A stretch of 64,000 nt of DNA, taken from contig CP120722.1 of the NCBI GenBank assembly GCA_029719485.1, forward strand, positions 2,108,001 through 2,172,000, in the 5' to 3' direction. Of this stretch, positions 35,957 to 43,912 are shown one piece after another (the first letter of the stretch is position 1; every line of letters begins with the position of its first letter). Below the pieces are notes generated by a model. That model did not search any database. It had not been told where the DNA came from and worked only from the letters and a program-made list of their open reading frames with translations. The DNA comes from Kiritimatiellota bacterium B12222. GTDB taxonomy: Bacteria; Verrucomicrobiota; Kiritimatiellia; SS1-B-03-39; UBA6053. The translations under genes and the position numbers were made by a program.

Positions 35957-36730
35957 ATGCTTATATCACGTGCAACTTTTGCCCTGTTTATTTTCTTTGG
36001 GCTTTTTCTCCATCTGAGGGGAGGGATGTTACAGAACCTCACCTCTACGGGGCAACTGGTGTTTGACAGCACGGACCTGACGGCTGAGGGGACGACGAAT
36101 TGGGCTGCTTGGCATAGCTTCGAAAGAGGTCAGAGTTCAATCTCACCTGCTTTCATCAAGAAATCAGGAATGGGGAACATCAGTGACATTGAACCGGAAT
36201 TTGGCGGATATAGTGTAAGGGGGCGTGAATCTACATCTCTGGATATGAGTCAGTTCTATTGGTCAGCTTCAGACGAAGCGAATGATCTGGCGGGTCCTTC
36301 GGATCGCCGGATTACCGGGGTATATAATGAGGATGATCATTCAACAGATTCAGGGCTGGGATTGAGTATCAGTGATCTCCCGTACTTGGCGGGGGGGCAA
36401 TACTATCAAGTGAATTTGTATACGACCTCGTATTACGGATATGGCAAATTATATGCCAGCGTTGGTAGCGGACCTTTGATCACCCAGATGGGGAATGGAG
36501 CGGTGGGGGATGAATATACGGAATATTTTTCGGTTGCGTACAATCCTGACAACTCTGCGGAGGTCCTGAATTTTACTTATTTACTTGATCAGAAGCACCC
36601 AGATTATTCCGTAAATTTTGTCTCCATTCAAGCTGTTACCCTTCAGGTGATTCCTGAGCCTTCCACCTTCTGGTTCCTTGGGGGGGGATTGATGTGGATG
36701 GTCGTGAGGCGGTGGCGCCGTCGCTTCTAG
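35957..36730 (+). CDS. PEP-CTERM sorting domain protein 10
   Basis: The 257-residue product has a signal peptide (MLISRATFALFIFFGLFLHL) and a domain with FDSTDLTAEGTTNWAAWHSF, PSDRRITGVYNEDDHSTDSG and YYQVNLYTTSYYGYGKLYAS. The last resembles secreted proteins that pair a beta-sandwich with a sorting tail. The tail is VIPEPSTFWFLGGGLMWMVV with RRWRRRF, unusually rich in tryptophan. A 34-bp repeat shared with the region upstream of gene 9 lies at 35847-35881, about 75 bp before the start. Confidence 0.88.
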   Translation: MLISRATFALFIFFGLFLHLRGGMLQNLTSTGQLVFDSTDLTAEGTTNWAAWHSFERGQSSISPAFIKKSGMGNISDIEPEFGGYSVRGRESTSLDMSQFYWSASDEANDLAGPSDRRITGVYNEDDHSTDSGLGLSISDLPYLAGGQYYQVNLYTTSYYGYGKLYASVGSGPLITQMGNGAVGDEYTEYFSVAYNPDNSAEVLNFTYLLDQKHPDYSVNFVSIQAVTLQVIPEPSTFWFLGGGLMWMVVRRWRRRF

Positions 36731-36780
36731 AGGGCGTGAGAAGCTTAGGAGGTAAACGAAAAGGGGCAAGTTTTCTATTT

Positions 36781-37524
36781 AGTCATGAATAGGTCTGGGA
36801 TTTTTGACGCGCATTCGCTCTGACCCATGAAAATGATGAAATGCAAGGGCTGAGCCTGTTGCCTTGGACCTGACTAAAACGTAGCTGGCGCCGTTTACGG
36901 CCCGGACCGGAGAATTGGGGAGAAGGCCTGTCGTCGGGTCTGTGGCGTAAACGCTGACAGCTACCGTCGCACTGTGATCCACCCTTCGGTCATCGCAGGT
37001 ATTTTTTTGGAGATGAGGGGGCGGGCTTTGCATTTCGTCTGGAACATGTCCGGAACCCTTGAAAATTCATTCGCTCTGACCCATGAAAATGAAGAAATGC
37101 AAGGGCTGAGCCTGTTGCCTTGGACCTGACTAAAACGTAGCTGGCGCCGTTTACGGCCCGGACCGGAGAATTGGGGAGAAGGCCTGTCGTCGGGTCTGTG
37201 GCGTAAACGCCGACAGCTACCGTCGCACTGTGATCCACCCTTCGGTCATCGCAGGTATTTTTTTGGAGATGAGGGGGCGGGCTTTGCATTTAGTCATGAG
37301 TAGGTCTGGGATTTTTGACGCGCATTCGCTCTGACCCATGAAAATGACGAAATGCAAGGGCTGAGCCTGTTGCCTTGGACCTGACTAAAACGTAGCTGGC
37401 GCCGTTTACGGCCCGGACCTAAGACTTGCGGTAAGCGTTTCCATGGGGAGTGGCTGGTCGTCGGGTCTGTGGCGTAAACGCCGACAGCTACCCTGAGTAT
37501 TCTCAAGCATCTGCATCCAAGGGG
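36781..37524. repeat. Three tandem repeat units, each with an inverted pair of GTAG hairpins (REP/BIME-like)
   Basis: Units A (36781-37035), B (37066-37290) and C (37291-37524) are nearly identical for long stretches. Each carries one hairpin on the plus strand (36881-36905, 37137-37161, 37392-37416) and one on the minus strand (36940-36964, 37196-37220, 37467-37491). Each begins with GTAG, then a 4-bp stem, a bulged C, a second 4-bp stem and loop TTTA. Outer stems are CTGG/CCGG in one orientation and CTGT/ACAG in the other. This matches the build of REP sequences mobilised by RAYT transposases. Units A and B are followed by the same 40-bp sequence, while unit C is followed by a purL-tail-like sequence (37497-37524). 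Confidence 0.85.
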
Positions 37525-37618
37525 CTTGTGCGTTCTTTGGGGGCTTATCGGATCGGTAGGATCAGACGGGTCGGTCCGATCAGTTTAGGGTGTTGAATGC
37601 GTTTTAAAACATTCTCAG
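37525..37618. repeat. 9-bp-period GATC repeat in intergenic DNA
   Basis: At about 37553-37588 four 9-base units of form GATCNGNNN follow each other (GATCGGTAG, GATCAGACG, GGTCGGTCC, GATCAGTTT). The same period and consensus occur inside purL at 47562-47602. Confidence 0.55.
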
Positions 37619-37655
37619 TAAAAAAAGTACCCTCTTCGCATAGCGAAAAGGGCAC
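37619..37655 (-). terminator. Terminator of PEP-CTERM gene 11
   Basis: On the minus strand, GTGCCCTTTTCGC pairs with GCGAAGAGGGTAC around a 3-nt loop and is followed by a run of T residues (37626-37620), about 25 nt after the stop codon. Confidence 0.8.
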
Positions 37656-37679
37656 GACATTTTCTTTTTCTACGCGTGA

Positions 37680-38393
37680 TTAACGTCTACGACGGCGTAA
37701 GAAGATAAGACCACTTGCCGCAATCCCTACGAGCACCATGCTTGAAGGCTCTGGGATGGTCACGATGGTCATGGCCGCCAGCGCGTTAACGTTGCTTGTC
37801 CCGCCCGTAATGCTGAAGGTTTCTGAAGCCCCCGTAGCTGTATAGAGCCCGGTGTTGACTTGGTAATCAGAGAAACTCGAAAGTTCTGGTTTCGGTGAGA
37901 TCGTATAAGATACGGTTCCTACAGAGAGAGGGGCTCCAGAATTCCCCAAACTGGTTACCGGTATGGTACGCGTAAAATCCGCGTCCACGGCGTGAAAATA
38001 GAACTGGTATTGATTGCCAATGGTCAAGCCGGAAACTGTAATTCCCAACGTGCCTCCACTGTTGAAGATCATGTCCCGGAAATACGGGGTGAGCACATCC
38101 CCGGTGGTGGAATCGGTGAATTTATCCGTCCCGCGATCTCGACCGGCAGTTACACCAGAAAAGCTGATGGACAAGGTCTCGGTGCCCACGCTCAGCGAAG
38201 CGATGTCGCTGCCAGTATTGGCGATGACCGAATCAATGGTGAAGCCTCCGTCGGTGCTGATATCTGTGGCGGATGCCGTTGGGCCAGCGTCGCCGCCAGT
38301 GCCGTTGAAATCCAGCATAACAACCCCTGCCGAAGCGCTACTGAGACTGATGGTGAAGAGAAGGGGCAGGATGTAGAGTTTGAGTATTTTCAT
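37680..38393 (-). CDS. PEP-CTERM sorting domain protein 11
   Basis: The frame is open to 38462, but the ATG at 38393 (or 38399, two codons earlier) gives a standard signal peptide (MKILKLYILPLLFTISLSSA, cleavage near SASAG). The mature part contains VMLDFNGTGGDAGPTASATD, GTLGITVSGLTIGNQYQFYF and HAVDADFTRTIPVTSLGNSG. The tail is TIPEPSSMVLVGIAASGLIF with LRRRRR. It is followed by a strong terminator. An AraC regulator lies upstream on the same strand (38606-39490). Confidence 0.9.
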   Translation of the reverse strand: MKILKLYILPLLFTISLSSASAGVVMLDFNGTGGDAGPTASATDISTDGGFTIDSVIANTGSDIASLSVGTETLSISFSGVTAGRDRGTDKFTDSTTGDVLTPYFRDMIFNSGGTLGITVSGLTIGNQYQFYFHAVDADFTRTIPVTSLGNSGAPLSVGTVSYTISPKPELSSFSDYQVNTGLYTATGASETFSITGGTSNVNALAAMTIVTIPEPSSMVLVGIAASGLIFLRRRRR

Positions 38394-38605
38394 AAGCATG
38401 TAATGGGGTATTTCGATTTGAATGACTGCCTGATGATCAGGTTCGTATTCATTTAACTTCACTTACTCTACATGCTCCACCTTATTTCAACCCAGCGTAA
38501 GTGCTTACTTAACTTGGTCATTTAGTTTCGAAATCTGCGCATCTAGGGGGGGGTGGTATTTTCGGGTGAAAATTTACCCCCCTTTTTATCGGGAAGTATC
38601 ATCTT

Positions 38606-39490
38606 TCAAGACGAAGAAGGGGCATTCCTAGAATCCTGGGATCTACTCCGTCCACGGGATGGGGTTGTGCCAAAGGTCTTGCGGTACCAAGTGGTGAAAT
38701 GGCCGGGGGCTGAAAATCCGATGGCGTAGGCAATTTCTTTGAAGGGCATGCTGGACTGTTCAACTCTGCTTTGCGCATATTCACGCCGACGTTGTTCGAG
38801 GAGGGAGGCCGGGGTTTGTCCGGCGTGCAACGCAAAGATTCGGTTAAGCTGGCTGATACTTAAACCGACTTTATCTGCGAGGTCGGCCGTGCGGAACGGA
38901 TGGGCGAGTGGGTGGTTGCTCACCAATCTCTGTGCATCCGCGTAACGAGGATCAACGTCGCTGGGGACTTTCACTTGCCAGCCAGCCTGCGCTGCGGCTT
39001 CTATGAAAAGTTCCAACCAATGAAAGAGGCAAGCATTGATCTGGCAGAGTCCCCCCAGAGGAAGGTTGTCCTTGTTTAAGGTGAAATGAGGGAGCAACGG
39101 ATGCAGGTGGCAAGCGCGGGCAAAAGCAAGGGCACGTTCTTTAAGGTCAGGTAATTGAGCGACATCCAGATGGCGGGGAGTTGAAGCCTCCAGAAGAGCT
39201 TCGCCCGAAGGCCATTGGGCCCGGAAGCTAATGGAGATAATTTGCGCACCCTGTGTGAAGTGCTGCGTGCCTTCTCCACTGGGGATGAAAAGCCAGTTGC
39301 CAGGTTTTGCCACATAGGTTTGCCCTTGAAACTTCAAATGACCTTCCCCTTTAATCATGAGCCATGCCCGATATCCAGATTCAACATAGGGGCTATCGAG
39401 TGACACACTCGGAACGGCACCGGCAAATGCCCAATGGGTCTCACACCATAAACTGGACCAGTTGGGGACTGAAAGAGAGGGTAATTCCAT
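38606..39490 (-). CDS. AraC-family regulator with cupin-like sensor domain
   Basis: This 294-residue regulator has an N-terminal cupin-like region (GYRAWLMIKGEGHLKFQGQT, AKPGNWLFIPSGEGTQHFTQ) that usually binds a sugar, and a C-terminal AraC DNA-binding domain: FRTADLADKVGLSISQLNRI, FKEIAYAIGFSAPGHFTTWY, RKTFGTTPS. Such regulators control carbohydrate-use genes. It is 213 bp upstream of PEP-CTERM gene 11 on the same strand, so that gene or the wider region is a possible target. The last 15 residues (GRSRSQDSRNAPSSS) are low-complexity. Confidence 0.9.
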   Translation of the reverse strand: MELPSLSVPNWSSLWCETHWAFAGAVPSVSLDSPYVESGYRAWLMIKGEGHLKFQGQTYVAKPGNWLFIPSGEGTQHFTQGAQIISISFRAQWPSGEALLEASTPRHLDVAQLPDLKERALAFARACHLHPLLPHFTLNKDNLPLGGLCQINACLFHWLELFIEAAAQAGWQVKVPSDVDPRYADAQRLVSNHPLAHPFRTADLADKVGLSISQLNRIFALHAGQTPASLLEQRRREYAQSRVEQSSMPFKEIAYAIGFSAPGHFTTWYRKTFGTTPSRGRSRSQDSRNAPSSS

Positions 39491-39923
39491 GGATATTATT
39501 CATGGTGCGCAGATGGCGTAAGTCAATGCGTAAGTTTTGGAATCGAGATGTACTGGCAACTAATGGCACATTCACATTCTCTCCTTGCCCATTCAAAAGC
39601 AAAGCGTAATTTATGAGCACCGGATGGGGGCAGGCAGGAGGCGGGGGCAGGCCGTACTCTGTAGCATTTTTGCTTTTAACTCCACCACTTCAGCTTCTTC
39701 TGAATTCCGAAACTGGCTCATCGCTTTGGAAGCATAACCCCGATGTTCCATTTGCAGTCTCTCGGCGATCCAACCCCGGTCACCGTGGTTTTGGTTTAGA
39801 GGAGTCAGGCAATAGCCTGTTTTTCCGAGCGGGTGTTTTTAGAACTGAGGAGATCTTCTTCCTGGATGTCCACGGCGGCTACCGCAATCTGAAATCCTTT
39901 CAGGTCGCGCAGTTATGTTATGA
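39491..39923. other. Intergenic region, no gene supported
   Basis: The open frame at 39613-39990 (plus) has no start context and runs into the palindromic DNA at 39924. The minus strand shows a short protein-like run (DLKGFQIAVAAVDIQEEDLL, about 39895-39836) interrupted by stops, so this may be a decayed gene. Confidence 0.4.
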
Positions 39924-40127
39924 TTCGGGCCGAAGGTCCGCAACGATACCAGCCTGGTGCGTAGCGCCGGGTACCGATCATTTTCCTTGAGAAATCGGGC
40001 CGAAGGTCCGCGGAGATCCCTGCAGGGGGGATGATCTGCGCGGGCTTACAGCCCGACATCCTTCTATGTGTATCTTACACCCAGCGCTTCGCACCGGGCT
40101 GGTATCGTTGCGGGCCTACAGCCCGAA
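39924..40127. repeat. Nested inverted repeats (palindromic element)
   Basis: The outer arms (39924-39972 and 40079-40127) are 49-bp inverted repeats with six mismatches. Inside them, inner arms (39995-40016 and 40035-40056) repeat the outermost 22 bases of the same sequence as inverted copies. The conserved kernel reads CGGGCCGAAGGTCCGC on one side and GCGGGCCTACAGCCCG on the other. No GTAG head is seen, so this is a different family from the REPs near 36.8 and 40.4 kb. Confidence 0.75.
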
Positions 40128-40420
40128 TCCCTGCCCGTAAATGGGCTATTTTTCTAGAAATGCCGTACTGTTCAGCCCGTTCGGTCAAGGTATACGTTCC
40201 GTCTTCTGCTGAAAGCACTCATCGGGCGCGTTCTGTCATGTGGTTTACTTCTTTCTAGGCCATATGCCCTCGTTAGCGTGGAACCTATGTCATTGCATTA
40301 CTTGTAACCCATGTTCTTTCATCGAACCGTCTGTCGGGTGTCGTGAAGGCGGTGAGACCTTCGGGGGAACCGTTGGAGTTTGGAATCAGTATTGAATTTT
40401 ATGCCCATTGGTATTGGCTT

Positions 40421-40541
40421 AAAACGTAGCTGGTGCCGTTTACGGCCCGGACCGGAGAATTGGGGATAAGGCTGGTCGTCTGGTCTGTGGCGTAAACGCC
40501 GACAGCTACCCTGAGCATTCTCAAACCTTCACATCTAAGGG
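40421..40541. repeat. Fourth REP pair, just upstream of the RAYT gene
   Basis: This unit D holds a plus-strand hairpin at 40426-40450 and a minus-strand hairpin at 40485-40509. They match the 37-kb units, except that the bulged base of the plus hairpin is T instead of C. As in unit C, the minus hairpin is followed by a purL-tail-like sequence (40513-40541). It lies 136 bp before the RAYT start. Confidence 0.85.
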
Positions 40542-40580
40542 AATTTGTTCGTTCGTCGGGGGGCTGTCGGATCGTATAAG

Positions 40581-41664
40581 GGGTCAGCCCGTGAGAACGT
40601 GCATTAGGAATTGCCATTTTTGCAGGGTCCTGCATATTTCAGTCATGCCAAGACAAGCACGCTTTGAATATCCCGGGGCTTCCTACCATGTGTTGTGTAG
40701 GGGGAATCATGGAGAAGATCTCTTTCAGGATGATGGAGACCGGGAGATGTTTTTGGCGACCCTGGTAGAAGCCAAGCAAATGACGGGTTGGCGGATTCAC
40801 GCTTATGTGTTGATGCGCAATCACTATCATCTGTTGCTGCAAACCCCGGAGGCGAATTTGGTGGCGGGGATGAAGTGGTTTCAGGGATCTTACACCCAAC
40901 GCTTCAATGCGGTGCATCACACCCGTGGACATTTATATCAGGGACGCTACAAAGCAAATCCGGTACAGTTTGGAAAGGGGAACCTGGAGTACTTCCGAAC
41001 AGTCAGCAGTTATATTCATCTCAATCCCTTTCGGGCACATCTCTGTGGCATTGGTTATGATCAGCCGTTGGAATCATATCTCTGGAGCAGTTATCCGGCT
41101 TACATTGGATTTTGTAAAAGACCCCCATGGCTGCAGTGTAGTCAAGTCTACCGCACTCACGGTCTGCCTGCCAGTGGTCGGGATGCGCAGAGGGGATATG
41201 AGGCCATTCTGAAGAAGAAAATGAAAGGGGGAGGTAACCCAGCGGAATTGGAGGAGGAAGAGAAGGTGCTCAAACAAATCCGTAGAGGCTGGTATTTGGG
41301 GGATGAGCGTTTTCGTGACGGGTTGTTGACGCAACTCGCGGATAAGGAAAGCGGGGATAATTTCCGGGGAGAGGTCAAACGTCTTCATGATGAGCACGGC
41401 GCAGAAGAATTATTGAAGGCAATCCTGACTGAACTGAAACTGAGGGAGAAGGAGTTGTGTGGCCTTAAAAATACCGATGGGGTTAAACAGGCCGTGGCCT
41501 GGTGTTTAAATCAAAACACCTCGATGACCCTCACCTGGATCGCAGACCGGCTCAACATGGGGCACCGAAGCAATGCATCTAGAAATGTGAGTGCTTTTGC
41601 AAAAAGCAGTGATACAGAAACCATAGCAATGAAAGAGAGAATGCACGTTCTCACGGGCTGACCC
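40581..41664. mobile_element. RAYT element bounded by 25-bp perfect inverted repeats
   Basis: The 25 bases at 40581-40605 (starting GGGTCAGCCCGTGAG) are the exact reverse complement of 41640-41664. The right copy overlaps the last seven codons and stop of the transposase gene. The enclosed 1.08 kb holds just that gene. I see no target-site duplication next to the ends. Confidence 0.75.
40645..41661 (+). CDS. REP-associated tyrosine transposase (RAYT, Y1_Tnp/IS200-like)
   Basis: The frame opens at a GTG at 40591, but the ATG at 40645 starts the family's N-terminus (MPRQARFEYPGASYHVLCRG) and is preferred, giving 338 residues. The HUH metal motif is H60-Y-H62 (RNHYHLLLQTP) and the catalytic tyrosine is Y83 in GSYTQRFN. 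GHLYQGRYKA and YIHLNPFRAHL complete the Y1 fold. The C-terminal 150 residues include a basic, helical region (CLNQNTSMTLTWIADRLNMG) that may bind DNA. RAYTs process REP hairpins rather than transposing their own gene; a REP pair with the right build lies 136 bp upstream. It is intact and probably active. Confidence 0.93.
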   Translation: MPRQARFEYPGASYHVLCRGNHGEDLFQDDGDREMFLATLVEAKQMTGWRIHAYVLMRNHYHLLLQTPEANLVAGMKWFQGSYTQRFNAVHHTRGHLYQGRYKANPVQFGKGNLEYFRTVSSYIHLNPFRAHLCGIGYDQPLESYLWSSYPAYIGFCKRPPWLQCSQVYRTHGLPASGRDAQRGYEAILKKKMKGGGNPAELEEEEKVLKQIRRGWYLGDERFRDGLLTQLADKESGDNFRGEVKRLHDEHGAEELLKAILTELKLREKELCGLKNTDGVKQAVAWCLNQNTSMTLTWIADRLNMGHRSNASRNVSAFAKSSDTETIAMKERMHVLTG

Positions 41665-41856
41665 TTTTTCCCTGAGAACCATACGGGTGACTGAAACAAA
41701 TCAGACGGGGAAGAACTAGAGGCCAACGCTCTTCTCGTAGCCAAACGTTGGCCCGGCCAAACAGGATGATCTTGTTTTTTCGGGTTTAGGGGGATTTTGT
41801 GTATTGACCTCCTACCTTTGATGGGTGACCCCGGTACCCCGTGACCCCGTCCCCTA

Positions 41857-43488
41857 TTAGCTATTTATTTTAATTTCTAATGCGTTGTGTAGCATTTTGT
41901 GAACATGTATACTGTTAACTCTCTTAATTTCACTTTTTTGCAAAATTGGAGCGTCAATGTGAGACCAAGAAATTGGCATTGATGAGCTGATTTTGATACC
42001 GATCGCACCAATACGATAAAGGCAAGAAAGAACTATGTTAACTAAGTCAGATTCCTTTATGCCTGCATTAGTATCATATAGTCTAACTGCCGTTTGAACA
42101 CAGGGATCAGAGTGATCTAGTTCATGAAGATTACATGCTAATTCATGCACCGAGTCAGAGGAGATGTTACTTTTGACAAAAGGGGTGGGTAATCCTCTTA
42201 GAATTTCTATGGTTTGATTAAGTGCTGGGTAAATTTCTTGCCATTCCTCAGAAAGGGATTTTAGTCTTTTGAGCGAATATTTTGTTTCAGCGCTCCGCAA
42301 TGCACGCCAAGTAATTCGACCTTTACCAGTAGATCCGGCAAAGCATTCATTTGCAAACTGTATTGCGTCTCTTGGTCTAAACAAGGTTCTTTCTATAATG
42401 AAATCAATCGCTGTTATATTTTCATGTTTCTGTGGTTTTGGAAAAACATCAGAAAACCGTACAGTATCTTTCGTGTATTTCATTTTATAGACCTGCTTTA
42501 CTCTGGTATTCAGCAGTTCTGTGATGTTTTTTCTTACCCAGCTAATGTTATATATATATGCTTCATATTTTTCTTCTTGAAAACCGGCACCCCTAGTTTT
42601 ATCAAAAACTAGATCTAATAAATCCTTTCGGATAGCTGTTACAATTTTCACATTTGGTATTCTTCTGAAATCTTTTGTTTCTTCGATTAAAGCTCTTATA
42701 AATTTACAGCGAGTATCGGTTTCGGCCCAGTCCTCATCAAGTTGATCAATTAAGAGGAAATATTTTTTTTGTGGGTCGTCGAATGCATTTTCAGCAAGTA
42801 AGTCTTGTACTTTTTTTAAGTCTTGTAACTGAATTTTACTAACCACTTGATTAGCTATTCTTATGATCTCCGAACGACTTTCCTCGTTTAGGGATTTAGC
42901 ACCTTCCAATGATAAATCAAGATTGGCGTATTTTGTCCCCAAGGAACCTTTAATGTTGTTCTCAAATTTACTTGTTAATTCTTTTAATTGTTCATGTGTT
43001 TCTAACCAAAAACTGTTTCCCCATTCATAAAAATATTCAAGTGCGCGTTGTTTAACGCTGTTTCTCTGCACCCAGCCATTAAGCTTACTTATAAATGATC
43101 TGTTATCTTCTAGGCTTTTTATATTGTATCGTAATTTTAGAAGTTCAACGGTTAATATGTGGCTCCATAGAACTTTGTAAAATAAATCAATTTTGATTCC
43201 CAGTTGGTGGAAAAACTGAATTATATTTGAATTTTCCAGAAATCTTGCGGAAATATCATTTGGATCAATAAATGAGGTGTGTTCTTGTGAAAGTTTAATT
43301 TTGTAAATAATTGCACTTTTTCCAGATCCTGTGCGTCCAACAATTATTGATTGTTGAGAGTTTGTGTCTGTTATTTCGGAATAAATACCATTGTCTATAA
43401 AACAATTTTGAAGCATCACTTCATCAGCTTCGGCATGAAGTTCACCCAATTTTAATCCTGTTTTTATAAGCGGTATGTTTTCTGTCAT
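41857..43488 (-). CDS. P-loop ATPase, Sll1717-type
   Basis: The 543-residue product has Walker A GRTGSGKS at 51-58 and Walker B FLLIDQLDEDW at 244-254; the DQLDEDW form is characteristic of the Sll1717/FunZ-like P-loop ATPases. It has no signal peptide or membrane segments. The middle part is rich in charged helices and the last third contains a winged-helix-like region (about 440-530). These ATPases occur on mobile islands and have been suggested as defence or stress components; a specific activity is not known to me. The gene is much richer in A and T than its neighbours, a sign of transfer. It is monocistronic and convergent with the RAYT element. Confidence 0.8.
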   Translation of the reverse strand: MTENIPLIKTGLKLGELHAEADEVMLQNCFIDNGIYSEITDTNSQQSIIVGRTGSGKSAIIYKIKLSQEHTSFIDPNDISARFLENSNIIQFFHQLGIKIDLFYKVLWSHILTVELLKLRYNIKSLEDNRSFISKLNGWVQRNSVKQRALEYFYEWGNSFWLETHEQLKELTSKFENNIKGSLGTKYANLDLSLEGAKSLNEESRSEIIRIANQVVSKIQLQDLKKVQDLLAENAFDDPQKKYFLLIDQLDEDWAETDTRCKFIRALIEETKDFRRIPNVKIVTAIRKDLLDLVFDKTRGAGFQEEKYEAYIYNISWVRKNITELLNTRVKQVYKMKYTKDTVRFSDVFPKPQKHENITAIDFIIERTLFRPRDAIQFANECFAGSTGKGRITWRALRSAETKYSLKRLKSLSEEWQEIYPALNQTIEILRGLPTPFVKSNISSDSVHELACNLHELDHSDPCVQTAVRLYDTNAGIKESDLVNIVLSCLYRIGAIGIKISSSMPISWSHIDAPILQKSEIKRVNSIHVHKMLHNALEIKINS

Positions 43489-43710
43489 AATTTTACTGAA
43501 CCAGGTTCAATCTAACTCAAGGTTATCCAAGTTTTAAAGATATTGCTCTTATAAAGTAATGTTGCCAAGGATTTTGAATCAAAAAATGAATGTGACGCAT
43601 CTTCTCGATAAAAACGCCTTGTTTTAGTCGGAAATATGAATAATTTTTCTATCTCATATTCCTGGCCGCGCCCAAAATACATCGAAAAGAGCTCCACTAC
43701 TAGGAAGGGG

Positions 43711-43836
43711 AGGGGGCAGGCATTGTATTTAGTCATAAATAGGTCTGGAATCCTGGCAGCATAATTGTTCTGACTAATCAAAATGACTTCATGCAAAGCC
43801 TGAGCCCTTGGCGTGCCTTCTGCCTTTCGGAACCTG
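43711..43836. repeat. Decayed fragment of the 37-kb repeat unit, without hairpins
   Basis: The bases from GGGCAGGCATTGTATTTAGT to about the GCGTGCC at 43817 follow the leading part of units A and C (GGGCGGGCTTTGCATTTAGT, AGGTCTGGGATT, GACCCATGAAAATGA, GCAAGGGCTGAGCC) with many substitutions. The GTAG hairpins that follow in the intact units are absent here. It sits between the ATPase and DUF4238 genes, where the rest of the 424-bp gap shows no gene. Confidence 0.6.
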
Positions 43837-43912
43837 ATTGTCCGTTAGCCTATGCTGCAAAAAGCTATCATTGCCTTTTCTCGTATTGTATAATATTTGT
43901 AGGGCATTACTC

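Noticed and set aside
36781-37524. CRISPR-like repeat array
   Set aside because: Three near-identical 230-255-bp units with internal inverted hairpins and no unique spacers; no cas genes nearby.
39613-39990. A 125-residue plus-strand frame
   Set aside because: No start context and its end lies in palindromic DNA; no protein features were found.
43512-43796. A 94-residue minus-strand frame between ATPase and DUF4238 genes
   Set aside because: It overlaps the decayed repeat fragment and has no recognisable domain or start signal; too weak to call a gene.
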